Shown here: positions 11,792 to 22,261 of the stretch, piece by piece | How the letters are laid out: each line of letters starts with the position of its first letter | Position numbering within the stretch: position 1 is the first letter of the stretch | Origin: Leptoclinus maculatus | Lineage: Eukaryota > Chordata > Actinopteri > Perciformes > Stichaeidae | DNA length: 64,000 nt | NCBI GenBank assembly: GCA_032191485.1 | Contig: JAVDOI010000005.1 | Coordinates: 3,624,501-3,688,500, forward strand | Direction: 5' to 3' | The notes under the pieces: generated by a model | Seen by the model: the letters and a program-made list of their open reading frames with translations, nothing else | Database searches by the model: none | Told to the model about the DNA's origin: nothing | Made by a program: the position numbers and the translations under genes

Positions 11792-12025
11792 ATGGAGTGC
11801 TCTAAGAAGAGAAAAGTGGACCGCGAAAACAGAGCTTTTAACAAAGAATGGACGCACTCTCATTTGTTAATTTTTCATACTTGTGCTACAAAACCACTCT
11901 GTCTCATATGTTCAGATACCGTGGCCATTATTAAAAGCGCCAATGTGAAACGCCACTACGAGACCAAACATAAATCTTTTGTGCAAACATACCCACTCCA
12001 ATCTGAACCGAGGGCAAGAAGTTGA
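11792..12025 (+). CDS. BED-type zinc-finger exon of a hAT transposase (77 codons)
   Basis: The open frame starts MECSKKRKVDRENRAF, a basic start seen in hAT-derived proteins of the GTF2IRD2/ZBED-like group. It carries C-L-I-C followed 21 residues later by H-x4-H (KRHYETKH), a BED-like zinc finger that would bind the transposon ends. It stops after the finger (PRARS), so it is the N-terminal exon alone. The frame is intact and the finger residues are all present. Whether it is expressed cannot be seen here. A 27-nt loss in the copy at 34227-34727 removes the two His. Confidence 0.6.
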   Translation: MECSKKRKVDRENRAFNKEWTHSHLLIFHTCATKPLCLICSDTVAIIKSANVKRHYETKHKSFVQTYPLQSEPRARS

Positions 12026-12294
12026 GATGGTTTATTATAAAGTTGACTGAGACCATTATGATGTGAAATGGAGTTAACAAAGGAGAAGAAAAAAAACTCC
12101 AGCCACACTTTCATTTTCATTGACAGTTGTTGACTACACAGAGACGTTGTTACTACTACAGGGCTTCTTGAATATATATATATGGCACTGAATAGCGCAA
12201 GTTGGATATTATTGTAATGTTCCGGACCTTTGCACAAGGAGATTTTCTCAATCTGGACCTTTTGGAATTTTAATTGAATACCCCTGCCTTAGAC

Positions 12295-13926
12295 CCTAGT
12301 ATTATACAACAAATACCAGGACCTAACACTAGCTGAGTAGTACTAACCCTGTGTGTAAAGGACAAGAGTCTCCTATCGGCTTTGTGAGGCTGTATTTAGG
12401 CACAATAGTTTATTAGAAAATGAATAAAGATATGGGGGATTTATATGGAAGTATATATAGCAATATAAATGGTAAATGGACAGTTACAAACCATGAGCTA
12501 CTGTACTGCAGAAAATAAATGTCATATATAATTGAGGTGACCCAATTCTTTCAAAGATGCCACCTGTCAAATCCTTAACATTGTTGGGACTTCACCATGC
12601 GGTTGGAACAAAGGAGTTGGGCCTAGTTAGGCCTACATGGTTCAACACTGTGATTTGGGTTAAAATCACACCAAGCCCTACGAGACGTTAAATTTCACCG
12701 AGGTGTGATTTTTGGTCCAAACTCAACACTGGGATCTCATTGGATGAGGGCCATAGGCACCACAGGGGGCTCCCTGTGATATCACTAAGACTATAAAAAT
12801 CAGCGTCACCTCCATATATATATATATATATATATATATAGCTGACTGATAAGCTCCCACAAAAGAACAGGCCCCCTCCCTAGGGTCTGGGAGCTGTTTC
12901 TTTTTTTAAAGGGCTCATACCCGCTGGGCTAGCCCCCTCCTCAAACGGTCAGGGGCGAACCAAAGCTGGACCAATCAGTCTAAAAAAAAGAAAAATGATA
13001 ATAATAATAAATAAAATAAAATACAATCAATACAAAAATTACAATAAAAAAGAAACAATTAATTAATTAATTAAATAATATTTAACCCTGTTGACCCGGC
13101 CTGACTGATCCTACTGTCCTGTTCCGGAGCTCCCTGACAGTGCCCTGGTCATGGTTTGCTGCCAGTGGATGGGGCGATACTGCCCCTGACCATTATTATG
13201 ACACTATTATTTTTTATTTATGTAATTTGTCCTCTCATTTATGTACTTTATTATGGTCTTTTCTTTAACTTCAAAAGGCTCAGGCACACACACACAAACA
13301 CACAGTCACAAACACACACTCCAAAATCACACCGTTCTGCCATACACTAACTATATGATGTTTGCTGGCTTGTATCTCACTGTTCTTGTCGTCCTCTTGT
13401 TGTTATGTTTATGTATTGTCTCTTGTCTTGCAATAAAAGAAAAAAAAAGAAAATAATAGTTTAGTTTTTCATATTTGCTGATAACTCAAACACGCTCCTT
13501 TTCGTTCCCAACATCATCACCCCCCCCCCCAAACACGCAAGAAGGGAGGGAATCCCTTTCTTTTATTAATTACTTTTAGTTTCAACTAGAGCAAGAAAAC
13601 CAGAGAGCATGTTTATAACTGCCATCATTGATGAATGTGTTTGAATAAGCATATTTCATGCACTGTGTACAGAAGCTGACAGATCATTAACAATGCTTTT
13701 CCCAAAAGAGCACAGTGTAAGTTTGAGATAGCGAGTTTTAGTTAAAGACTGGGCCAAGATGTTAAGGCCCAAAGAAACAGATGAGGGACGGATAAAAATG
13801 AAGCGTCGCGTTAGTTCATGCAGGACACGGAAGTCATACGTCCCAGCTGACAGCCAGACGATTGAATCAAAGCTTCCAATCGGCCACACACCAATCACAG
13901 CCCACTCTCACTTGAAGGAAATACAT
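12295..13926. other. Non-genic stretch with TA repeat and a poly(A)-type retroelement tail
   Basis: A (TA)n run lies at about 12813-12840. Near 13425-13457 an AATAAAAG followed by A-rich sequence looks like the 3' end of a poly(A)-tailed retroelement or processed transcript read on the plus strand. The preceding 500 bases are GC-richer with a CA-rich patch, but I recognise no domain. A C-run is at 13521-13530. No host gene is seen. Confidence 0.4.
12813..12840. repeat. (TA)n microsatellite
   Basis: Alternating TA dinucleotides. Confidence 0.9.
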
Positions 13927-13930
13927 TTAA

Positions 13931-15150
13931 AACCTTCTGGACCCTAGCCCTATTTTTAGGCCTCTGCTTAAAAATTGCATACCCATACTAAAAAGAGTGT
14001 ATTTCTGCAACTACAAGATCTATTTTAAGAATTGTAATGTTATAATAAAGGTAACACTTGTGAGATTTGTTCAGATGTGTAAATATCAGTGTATACGTTA
14101 CTGGTTAAGAGTAAATGAAGATGGCACACAGCTCAAATTGAAAAGTTTCAGGTTTGCCTGAAAAAAAAGCAATTTTATTGTTATTATTTCTTTGGAATGA
14201 TGCAACTGCAAGTCTAGAACCTCTCCCAAATCATAGCACAATATGTGAACAGTCTCTGTGCAAAGTTTGACTTTGATAAAGTGAAGCAGAACAAAATTAG
14301 AGAGGTTTTAGTACAGTACAATCTGTTCCATTTTAATTTGATATACTATATAACTATATATTTCACTTGTTTTATCACTAATGGTGTTCAATACATCCTA
14401 ATACAGCAGTTTGGCTTCATTTTGATAGCCAGAATCCTCTCTGAGCCCCCTCTGTGTGTCTCTGTCATCATCTCTGTTCCTCTGTGTCTATGCAGACCTG
14501 TAAGTCACCAGCCCATTGGTCGATTTCAATGAATGACCCCTCTTTCGACGCGTTAGAGCAAATAGAATTGAGCCAACAGCCCGAGGAAAAGATTGACAGC
14601 ACTCTTAGCCAGTCAGAATCCAAAACGCGCCGTCTCTCGCGAAGCGTAAAATCCGATAGGCCGAAAGTAAAATCCCTACCCCCAGCTCCCCCGGGCTCAA
14701 ATTCAACCCTTGTCTTCACGGAAACAGATTTATGACAAACAGGACATCCGTTGAACATCCGTTGAACCTGAATCTGAGTGAAATTACCGGGATTTTATCC
14801 TTTCTCTTCACGAAAACGACGATGAGGGGAGGTGCGTTTCTGATTATAATCGATAAAGCAGTTTGTGGTTCTGGTGCTTGTTGGCTCATATATCTGTAAT
14901 GGTTTCACGGAGAGATATGTTGAACATATCTCCGTAATCTATGTCGAATTCTCTTGCTTTCTGGTATCTTGGTTTTCCGTGTTAGCTTCTAGCTTTGTCT
15001 TGGTAGCTCTGACCGGAGCGTGAAGTCGGCTCCCTCATAGCGAAATATGAGTGATAATTTGGTAATTCTTTTAGTTGTTTGTTTTAGTTGTGTAGAATTG
15101 TGTTTGGAGTGTGTAAAAATGGCTTACATGATCTTGTAGCCCAGACTTTT
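13931..15150 (+). mobile_element. piggyBac-like DNA transposon, 5' part (copy B)
   Basis: It starts just after TTAA (13927-13930) with AACCTTCTGGACCCTA and aligns in blocks to copy A at 2250-3450. It contains an open frame (about 14531-14735) starting MNDPSFDALEQIELSQQ, acidic then basic. That would fit the variable N-terminus of a piggyBac transposase, but no DDD core is seen. The right end is not found. Confidence 0.4.
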
Positions 15151-15389
15151 TTCTTTAACTGGGTATATAACATGTGTGTAACATTCATTATATTCGTTTC
15201 TGAAAAGTGCATTGTCGATGGAACTCCAAATGGTCCACGGTCGGGTTAAGACTCCCTCATCACTGATTCTTTCTACACTTATGCTGTTACAAACCGTACT
15301 GCTGGCAAAGCTTTTGAAAAGTAATAATGAAAGATATTGGCTTTTGGTTATTCACGTTCCTCACCTTATCCGCGCTTGCAATTTCTCAT

Positions 15390-16550
15390 CTTGAACCAGG
15401 TGATGAGTACAATATCGAAGAGTGCATTCTTGAAACGCAAGATGACGGTGATGGGTCAGAAGGTAGGGCCGAAGAGAGCCGTACCATCCGCCGGAGCTCT
15501 CGCTTGGCAAGAAAAAAAACACCTTTAATAAATGACTGGGCTATGAAAAGAATCCATGAAGCACTCTATGGCCGCGATATCCCCCTTCCCCTCCCCACAA
15601 AGAACTTTTTCAGTTTTTCATAGCAAATGCTAAAGATCAGGCCGTAGTTCCTCCTGTACCTCCTCTCCCTACTCCTACGAAAAGTACATAGAAGTGGAAG
15701 AACTGTCGTCGCCCCGCCGCCATCGCTCATGCTTTCACTTCCATTGACGTTAGCACCGCGGCTAAAAGAGCAAGACAACTTCCGTACGCCGATTTTCAAG
15801 AAGAAGATCCAGTCCTGGCCGCTCTCACAAACATCCAGTCGGCCCTTAGCGAGATGGATGCCCGCCTCCAGGTTCTGGAAAACCATTCTGACTGCTTTCC
15901 CCAAACTTCGATACAAGGGACATCTACAGCAACAGCGGCAAATCTCCATGCCTAGTCTACGGCAGCCTGTGCACTTCCGATTGACGTCATACCGCATAGA
16001 ACGCTGGGAACTGCAGTTCTCGCCTCTTCTGCCGGAGTGCCATTCTTTCCTCCTGTCGCTGCAATTTCTCCTCAGCTGAGGAATCACATTATTGCAGGTA
16101 ACAATGTTTAATACAAATTCTGCTGTGTTCAACCGATATATCCGACAGACGTGTTTTTGACTGTGGGAGACGTCTCGGTCGTCTTGAAAGAAAGCAATCC
16201 CAGACTGTCAAAGAATCTGACTATGGCAGAGTTTAAAGTGGAGTCTACAGAGATGTCATATGCAAAGTTTACCCAGATCCGGACACTTATTTAGCCATCA
16301 TTTCAGACCTGGCAATGTCCTACGGCGGCACTCTCCCCTATGAGTACCACAAATCTTTCTCTGCAAAAATTAAATCAAAGACTGGACTGGTCAGTTGTCG
16401 CTCTGGCGTTTATGCGCAAACATTTCACAGGGCATCAGGCCCTTTCAAGTGTTGTGCGCGGGTCTTTTTCGCACACAGTGAGCCTTTGCCCACAAACAGC
16501 GATCCAAAAGCAATCACAGCCTGGACAGGATCCTCACCACTTTTTCAGTG
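15390..16550 (+). pseudogene. gag-like remnant resembling Ngaro/DIRS ORF1
   Basis: Over several frames the sequence reads as an acidic-basic start (RRSSRLARKKTPLINDW at 15490-15540), then TSIDVSTAAKRARQLPY near 15739, a coiled segment SEMDARLQVLENHSD near 15855, TVGDVSVVLKESNPRLSKN near 16165, YEYHKSFSAKIKS near 16340 and a zinc-knuckle-like cluster near 16440-16490. The Y-H-K-x-F-S-x-K block followed by W-S-V and a Cys/His cluster is also found in the Ngaro copy at 53300-53130, which is my reason for the family call. It needs many frameshifts, so it is a pseudogene. Confidence 0.45.
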
Positions 16551-16599
16551 AGGAACGGGAAAGTGACAGGGTGACTTCAAAAAACAATACTCCCCAACG

Positions 16600-17248
16600 A
16601 CTGTGGAGTCACCGACCTCGACACGGTTTGCATTCCTACCGACCCAAAGGCCCAATCAACCTTTGTACGCCAGTACAGAATTCCGTTGACTCGATCCAAG
16701 AGATCCTTGACAAATTGCTGTAAAAGCAAATTATCAGGGAGTGCAACGCCACATACAACTGACCAATCTGGCCAGTGTTGAAACCAACCGGCAAATGTCG
16801 TCTTACCATTGACTACCGCCCATTGAACAAACAGGTTCCCCTCTCCCGCTGGCCAATGATCCATCTGGATCAAAAACTGGCAAAGGTAAAGGAGGCCTGT
16901 TTCTTTTCAACGGTTGAAAATTGTTTCTGGACCATGAGAGTCGACCCAGTTGACCAATACAAGCTTGCTTTCTCCTTTGGTAATCGCCAGTACACCTGGA
17001 ACCGCTGCCCGTTTGGCTATTCCAACTCACCAGCTGAGTTCAACATTTTCCTCCACAAAGCGATGGCTGACGCCGCCGCCCGTGGTAATCTCATATATGT
17101 GGACGACATCCTCATGAGAAGCCGAACCTTCAAGGAACATCTGGGCGAGATCCGCCACGTACTCGGCCAGCTCGCTGCCGCAGGAGCTAAACTGGCAATC
17201 ACCAAAGGCCAGTGGTGCCGTACCAAAGTTCTCTCCCCAGTGCCTTAG
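16600..17248 (+). pseudogene. LTR-retroelement / endogenous-retrovirus-like reverse transcriptase fragment
   Basis: The open frame 16775-17248 carries the N-terminal half of an RT: CRLTIDYRPLNK, a Thr/Val-Glu where the first catalytic Asp is expected (FSTVENCFW), CPFGYSNSPAEF, and the YVDD active site near 17097. Upstream, from about 16660, the sequence reads as the segment that precedes RT in retroviral-type pol genes, with in-frame stops. It ends abruptly after 17230 without thumb, RNase H or integrase. The D-to-E change and the stops show that it is inactive. A Ty3/Gypsy or retrovirus-like origin are both possible. Confidence 0.65.
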
Positions 17249-18473
17249 TGCTCATTAACATGCTGGTAAAAACTGAAAAAAAGACAAAATATTAAATGTG
17301 CGTTCTTAACTAAACATTGCATTGTACATAGTTGTAAATTTCAATATGTATTATTTGTACATTAGTTAAAATTTACCATGGCTACTAGCATTACTGTAAG
17401 CTTACATACAGTTGTACATAAACCTGTTTTCAAACATAATTTTGAACGAATTTGAAGCGGATTACTCTCTGCATACAGCCCTCTCTGTTGTTTCACTACC
17501 GCTAACAGGAAGTTACCGAACCGGAAGTACCTGGACCGGAAATGATTCGCCGGAAGTTACGTCATCGCATGACCATGGTCAAATATTACTATTAACTCTT
17601 CTTTTTGACTAGAAATAAGTAACACATTATTTAAATAATTTGTAAATGCCTCAAAAGGAAACACACAAGTAAATAGCTTGATCCAGGATGTTATGATGAA
17701 GCCAGGTTTCTGTAAAGAATTGTGCACAACAGTCTCTGATTTCCCGTTGCTGGATTAGCCTGAATCTTATTTCATCTTATTTTCCAGCGACCAGATATTA
17801 GCTAGGAGCAGGCTAGGTAGTGGAATAACCTTAGGTCCAAACTGTCCCTTATCCCAGGGAAGAGAACCTCTGGCTGAGGAGTTGGATGATCGTCTCAAGA
17901 GCCGTGGCACTTAATCCAATCCTCATACTTTTTTTTCCAATGTTGATGAGTGTATTTCTGTCATAATAGCGAAGTCTGTGGGTGCTACCGGCTGCCGCAT
18001 CTGCCTGTGCCGGCATTGCCATGGTAACATGCTTTGGTTATCCTCTGACTTTTCATCTAGCGCCACCAGCAGATCAACATTTTAATTCATCCAATACTTT
18101 GATTCATGACCAAATACCTGAAAAAAGAATTCCTATCAGTCTCAGCGGTATTTAGTGTTAGTACTGTGTGTTTAGTGTTAGTATTTGCCACTAGCCAATT
18201 GACCCTTGACTAAGCCCCACCCCCGTAAAGCTGTCAGAGCAACGTTACCATGGAGCCCAGAGTGTCACTAACTGACCTCCCTGAGAGAAATATGATCTCA
18301 TGTTTGTTCCAAATAAAAAGCTATTTGAGAGAGAAGCAGACAGAAGGGTTTACATTATGTGTTTGAAGGATATATCAGGATGAAAACAGGTTGAAAAGAT
18401 AAAGATAGAAGCTAAAGTGTAAAAGTGAACCACCACATCAGCTGGAGCTCCAAGCAGAAAACGACATGAAGGA
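17249..18473. other. No recognisable gene
   Basis: AT-rich, unrecognised. The segment near 18055-18085 ('catctagcgccaccagcag') resembles a short motif I associate with dispersed fish repeats, but I cannot bound it. Confidence 0.4.
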
Positions 18474-18478
18474 ACAAC

Positions 18479-18680
18479 TGTCACGTCCGAGGGGCAGATC
18501 GGAGACTCAAGCGCAGACAGACACGGGAGACGAGGTTCAGTAGAATGCCGGGTTCTTTAATGAGCACCAAGCAGTCAAAAAACAGGAACTTAAAACAACT
18601 CCAACCGGGAGCGAGCAAAAACCAACAAAAAGGCAAAGTGACAAAAAAAGGCAAAGTGACAAACCAGGAGCAAATGCTGG
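18479..18680 (-). repeat. Truncated 3' LTR (U3 missing)
   Basis: It matches 20025-20220 almost base for base, with an 18-bp duplication near 18640. Homology stops at 'aaatgctgga', after which the sequence is body repeat and not U3. Confidence 0.8.
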
Positions 18681-20011
18681 ATCCAACCCGCCACAGGGCT
18701 CTGGGGGACGGGCAGGAGGGCGGTCGGACGGGAAGGAGGGATCCGGACGCAGGACCTCGGGTGGGCGACCTGACTGGCGGAGTTGCTCAGGACCCAGGAG
18801 CTCAGGCGGACGGCCCGACGGGCAGAAGGGCTCTGGACCCAGGATCTCGGGTGGGCCGGACTGGGAACACTGCAGCTCGGGCCGGGGCTCAGGGGAGCCG
18901 GACTGGGGAGACTGGGGCTCAGGGGAGCCGGACTGGGGCTCAGGGGAGCCGGACTGGGGAGACTGGGGCTCAGGGGAGCCGGACTGGGGAGACTGGGGTC
19001 AGCCGGGGAACAGGGCTCCAGAGGCTGGGGGTCAGCCGGGGAACAGGCCTCCAGAGGCTGGCGGTCAGCCGGGGAACAGGGCTCCAGAGGCTGGGGGTCA
19101 GGAACCGATGGTCGCTGCGGCGCTGAGGAGACAGCTGGAGTCGGCCGGACCGCCGACAGGACACGGGGAGCTGGAATCGGCCGGACCGCCGACAGGGCAC
19201 GGGGAGCTGGAATCGGCCGGACCGCCGACAGGGCACGGGGAGCTGGAATCGGCCGGACCGCCGACAGGGCACGGGGAGCTGGAATCGGCCGGACCGCCGA
19301 CAGGGCACGGGGAGCTGGAGTTGGCTGCGGCCTAGTGGAGACGGGAACAGGGGAACGCTGCGGCCCAGCGGGAACGGGGGAACGCTGCGGCCCAGCGGGA
19401 ACTGGGGATCGCTGCGGCCCAGCGGGAACGGGGGATCGCTGCGGCCCAGCGGGAACAGGGGAACACTGCGGCCCAGCGGGAACGGGGGTTCGCTGCGGCC
19501 CAGCGGGAACGGGGGAACGCTGCGGCCCAGCGGGAACGGGGGAACGCTGCGGCCCAGCGGGAACGGGGGAACGCTGCGGCCCAGCGGGAACGGGGGAACG
19601 CTGCGGCCCAGCGGGAACGGGGGAACGCTGCGGCCCAGCGGGAACGGGGGATCGCTGCGGCCCACCGGGAAAGGGGGATCGCTGCGGCCCAGCGGGAAAG
19701 GGGGATCGCTGCGGCCCAGCGGGAACGGGGGTCCGCTCCCTCCTCCTGTGTCTCTTCTTCTTAGGAGTGAAAAGGCAGCTTAGCTCGAGGTTAGCCTTCT
19801 GTAAGCTCAGGGGCCCTCCCCTGGCCAAGTGGGTTCCCCAAAACTGGACAGACGGGTGTGGTGCAACGTGCACCAACCAGTGGTCTGCAGAGTCTGCCAT
19901 GGTCCTCTTAGGGGTGGAAAGGCGGCTTAGCTCGCGGTTAGCCTTCTGGACGCTCAGAGGCCCACCCCCGGCCAAGCGGGTTCCCCAAAACTGGTCTGCT
20001 GAGTCTTTCAT
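18590..20011 (-). CDS. Pro-rich repetitive ORF inside the deleted LTR element (473 codons)
   Basis: The ATG at 20011 lies 13 bases after the LTR end, where the first ORF of an LTR element would start. The protein begins MKDSADQFWGTRLAGGG, has two related copies of a Q-F-W-G-T-x-L-A-x-G-G-P-L-S block, then about 15 units of a 9-residue repeat (PVPAGPQRS), five of a 12-residue repeat (RPIPAPRALSAV), three of an 11-residue repeat (PLEPCSPADPQ) and several SLPSPAPLSP units. It runs into the 3' LTR fragment. I recognise no enzymatic domain. The ORF may persist because all repeat units are multiples of three. It may be a remnant of a gag-like protein. Translation is uncertain. Confidence 0.35.
   Translation of the reverse strand: MKDSADQFWGTRLAGGGPLSVQKANRELSRLSTPKRTMADSADHWLVHVAPHPSVQFWGTHLARGGPLSLQKANLELSCLFTPKKKRHRRRERTPVPAGPQRSPFPAGPQRSPFPGGPQRSPVPAGPQRSPVPAGPQRSPVPAGPQRSPVPAGPQRSPVPAGPQRSPVPAGPQRTPVPAGPQCSPVPAGPQRSPVPAGPQRSPVPAGPQRSPVPAGPQRSPVPVSTRPQPTPAPRALSAVRPIPAPRALSAVRPIPAPRALSAVRPIPAPRALSAVRPIPAPRVLSAVRPTPAVSSAPQRPSVPDPQPLEPCSPADRQPLEACSPADPQPLEPCSPADPSLPSPAPLSPSLPSPAPLSPSPAPLSPSLPSPAPLSPGPSCSVPSPAHPRSWVQSPSARRAVRLSSWVLSNSASQVAHPRSCVRIPPSRPTALLPVPQSPVAGWIQHLLLVCHFAFFCHFAFLLVFARSRLELF
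18880..19735. repeat. Cluster of four minisatellites (27, 33, 36 and about 30 bp units)
   Basis: On the plus strand: about 18880-18995 has units built on 'gggctcaggggagccggact'; about 19000-19105 has three 33-bp units with 'ccggggaacagggctccaga'; about 19130-19320 has five 36-bp units with 'aatcggccggaccgccgaca'; about 19335-19735 has about 15 27-bp units with 'cggcccagcgggaacggggg'. Units within each array are nearly identical, which points to recent expansion or homogenisation. Confidence 0.9.
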
Positions 20012-20024
20012 GGTGAGATCGTTC

Positions 20025-20406
20025 TGTCACGTCCGAGGGGCAGATCGGAGACTCAAGCGCAGACAAGACACGGGAGACGAGGTTCAGTAGAATGCCAGGT
20101 TCTTTAATGAGCACCAAGCAGTCAAAAAACAGGAACTTAAAACAACTCCAACCGGGAGCGAGCAAAAACCAACAAAAAGGCAAAGTGACAAACCAGGAGC
20201 AAATGCTGGAACATGGCGCAGACAGGGGGACGAATTAAGGACGATCTCACAACCAGCACAGGGAAAGCAGGGGAGTATATATATGTGTGGGGTGATTAGG
20301 AGATTGAAGGCAGCTGGGTGGACTGGGCAGCTGAGTAGGATGAGTGCAATCAGGGGAAACATACACACACACACAGACACACAGGGGCAAAGCCTAAACT
20401 GTGACA
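20025..20406 (-). repeat. 5' LTR of the element at 18479-20406
   Basis: 382 bases bounded by TGTCACAG and GACGTGACA on the minus strand. It contains a TATATATAC promoter-like stretch (about 20274-20284) and an ATTAAAG poly(A)-like signal near 20100. The last 196 bases repeat at 18479-18680 with one extra 18-bp tandem duplication in the latter. Confidence 0.8.
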
Positions 20407-20411
20407 ACAAC

Positions 20412-21599
20412 ACTGTTGCAATCATTAAAATACATTCAGTCTACCTTCAGTAGCTAGCATAGCATAGCAATGCTAATGCTGGTTAATGACGTGCTAACGT
20501 ACTCTGCTAATGTTAGCTCCATTAAGGTTTTATAAAAGTATATCTCCAACATCTCTGGGTAACAAGTATCACTGTTACACTATGTTTAACATGACGAGCT
20601 CCAAATCCACTAAACCAACCTGCGTTTTAGGATTGGGACTCAATTACACAATAGTGCAAATAATTGAAACATGTCAAATGTTAGTAATCTAACATGCAAA
20701 GCATGCAAACTTTGTCAGTGTGAATATACACCCAAATGTGGGAAAGATTTATTGATAATGAATAAGTGTCAGTTTCAATATCCATAATGATGGGCAGAGA
20801 CCTGCCAGACATGGTAACGAATAGTAAGTTTGCTATGTAAAGAGCTCCTGCTGCTGTTACACACTGAACTAGTGCAGATCCGCCTACATGGGCTCTCATC
20901 AACAGAGAGGGCTTAAGTGCAATTGCTGGACCATTAGCTTTGCATCACAGGCTTTTAGACTCCCACCTGCCTTCTCAAGTGGAATATGGCTCTCTCTTCT
21001 TGTTCTCTCTGCTGTTACTTCCTCTTTGACTTCCCAAATTGCAACTGTTTTATTTAACAGTTTAGTGGATTAGATTTGGATCATATGATTGATAAATGTA
21101 GTGACATTTATAGGAAATTAATTGTTTACTCAAGCATGGTAATCCATTCTGCCCATGTTAATCTAATAACATGCATTTTGGTAACGTCAGCTAATTGAAG
21201 ATCAACTCAATATTAATAATGCAGGACTCAGTGCACTGCCTGCATCAGGTAAAGCTTTTTCACCAACACTAATGTTGAACGCACACTGCGGTTGTATGTA
21301 GTGGCAAATCAAGGCACTTATTAACTTAGCCTACAGTAAATTACCCTTATGGGCACAGAATTTTGCATTACCAAATGTTTTCATTTTAAAATGGCATTTA
21401 CCAAGATGCACAGCCACAGATGAATTAATTTGAATGCACTGCTGCTAAGCCTTTGTCTGGGAAGTATGAAATGATTGAATTTCAAAACTGCAATTGTGCA
21501 GTGTTTTTTCTCATACCTAAACAGCAGCATAGGTCGTTTGCCAATGACTCCCAAAACATATATGACCATTCTTTTTAACATTGTGAAATAGAACTACTT
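20412..21599. other. No recognisable gene
   Basis: AT-rich. The start (about 20450-20525) is rich in 'gctaatgctaacg'-type motifs common in fish dispersed repeats. Nothing else can be supported. Confidence 0.45.
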
Positions 21600-21915
21600 T
21601 GTTAGGTCTAGGAAAAAAAATCATGGTTTGGGTTGAAAATGAGTACATTTGTTACTACATACATGTGATGTACGTGACGTACCATACATAACTCCGTAAC
21701 TTAAAATAACTCACTAACGTGTTGACTTTTGCTTTCACACGGGGCATACACATCTGTCTCCTGGGTCAATGTCCTGTGTTTGTTTGAGCCATCCATCCAA
21801 CAACTAACATAAACATGAGTTGTAACAAGCCGTTTACATACAACCTATGCAACAGTTTATTTCGGTGAGGGCTTGGATGATGCTCATCGAAGACGGAAGT
21901 TTATTTTGAAAAGAC
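21600..21915. repeat. Dispersed teleost repeat
   Basis: The text 'aaaatcatggtttgggtt' through 'gaagtttattttgaaaagac' is a pattern I recall from many percomorph genomes. A related stretch lies in the opposite orientation at 25530-25745 ('caaaccacgatctgttccta'). I cannot name the family. Confidence 0.5.
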
Positions 21916-22261
21916 CGTATACATGTTGTGGCAACCCAGGGGACATGGAGACAAGTTTCAGGAATAAAACAGGAGACTCAGAGACAGTAACCATGTAACA
22001 AAAAGTGTCCTTTAATAAACAGGTTAGGGTAAAGAGGGACGGGGTCAGACTCAACAAAAGATTCCTCCCGGTCGGGGTCTTTGGCCTTCGGTCTACACCC
22101 AGTGTGAGAGCAGGGCCCTGTTCCTCGTACGTCGCTAACTGAGTTCGCCAGATAATTTTGAGGATAAGATTACACCAGTCAGGCTTTTCGGTTCCACGAA
22201 GCAAGTTTGGCAAAATCACCATAGCAACACATCCATAAGCTTGAACCTGCGCTGGAAAAAA

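Larger units (their letters stand above)
11425..12286 (+). mobile_element. Short hAT transposon with BED-finger exon, perfect 8-bp TSD (copy 1)
   Basis: The element starts CAGGGGTCACTAATAGGCGG and ends TTGAATACCCCTG, giving short terminal inverted repeats (CAGGGGT/ACCCCTG). It is flanked by CCTTAGAC at 11417-11424 and 12287-12294, a perfect 8-bp duplication as hAT transposases make. It keeps only the 5' coding exon (11792-12025). Related copies are at 33718-34938 (minus) and from 63101. It contains a (GA)n run at 11720-11756. It is non-autonomous: no DDE/RNase-H core or hATC domain is present. Confidence 0.9.
18479..20406 (-). mobile_element. Deleted LTR retroelement with VNTR body, perfect 5-bp TSD
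   Basis: Both outer ends are LTR ends (TGTCACG...CTGTGACA), and the whole unit is flanked by ACAAC at 18474-18478 and 20407-20411, a perfect 5-bp TSD as made by Gypsy/ERV-type integrases. Read on the minus strand, the 5' LTR (20406-20025) is complete at 382 bp, while the 3' LTR (18680-18479) keeps only its last 200 bases (R-U5-like) and lacks U3. The body (20024-18681) has no gag-pol, only one repetitive ORF with four minisatellites. This is a non-autonomous or internally deleted copy. Confidence 0.8.

Noticed and set aside
18970..19665. A second minus-strand frame of 231 codons (LGRSVPPFP repeats)
   Set aside because: It is the same repeat read in a shifted frame.
19335..19735. CRISPR-like regular repeats
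   Set aside because: The units are head-to-tail with no unique spacers, and the setting is a eukaryotic retroelement. It is a minisatellite.
18783..20090. A 435-codon plus-strand frame through the minisatellites
   Set aside because: It is antisense to the LTR element and open only because the repeat units are multiples of three. No start context or domain is seen.
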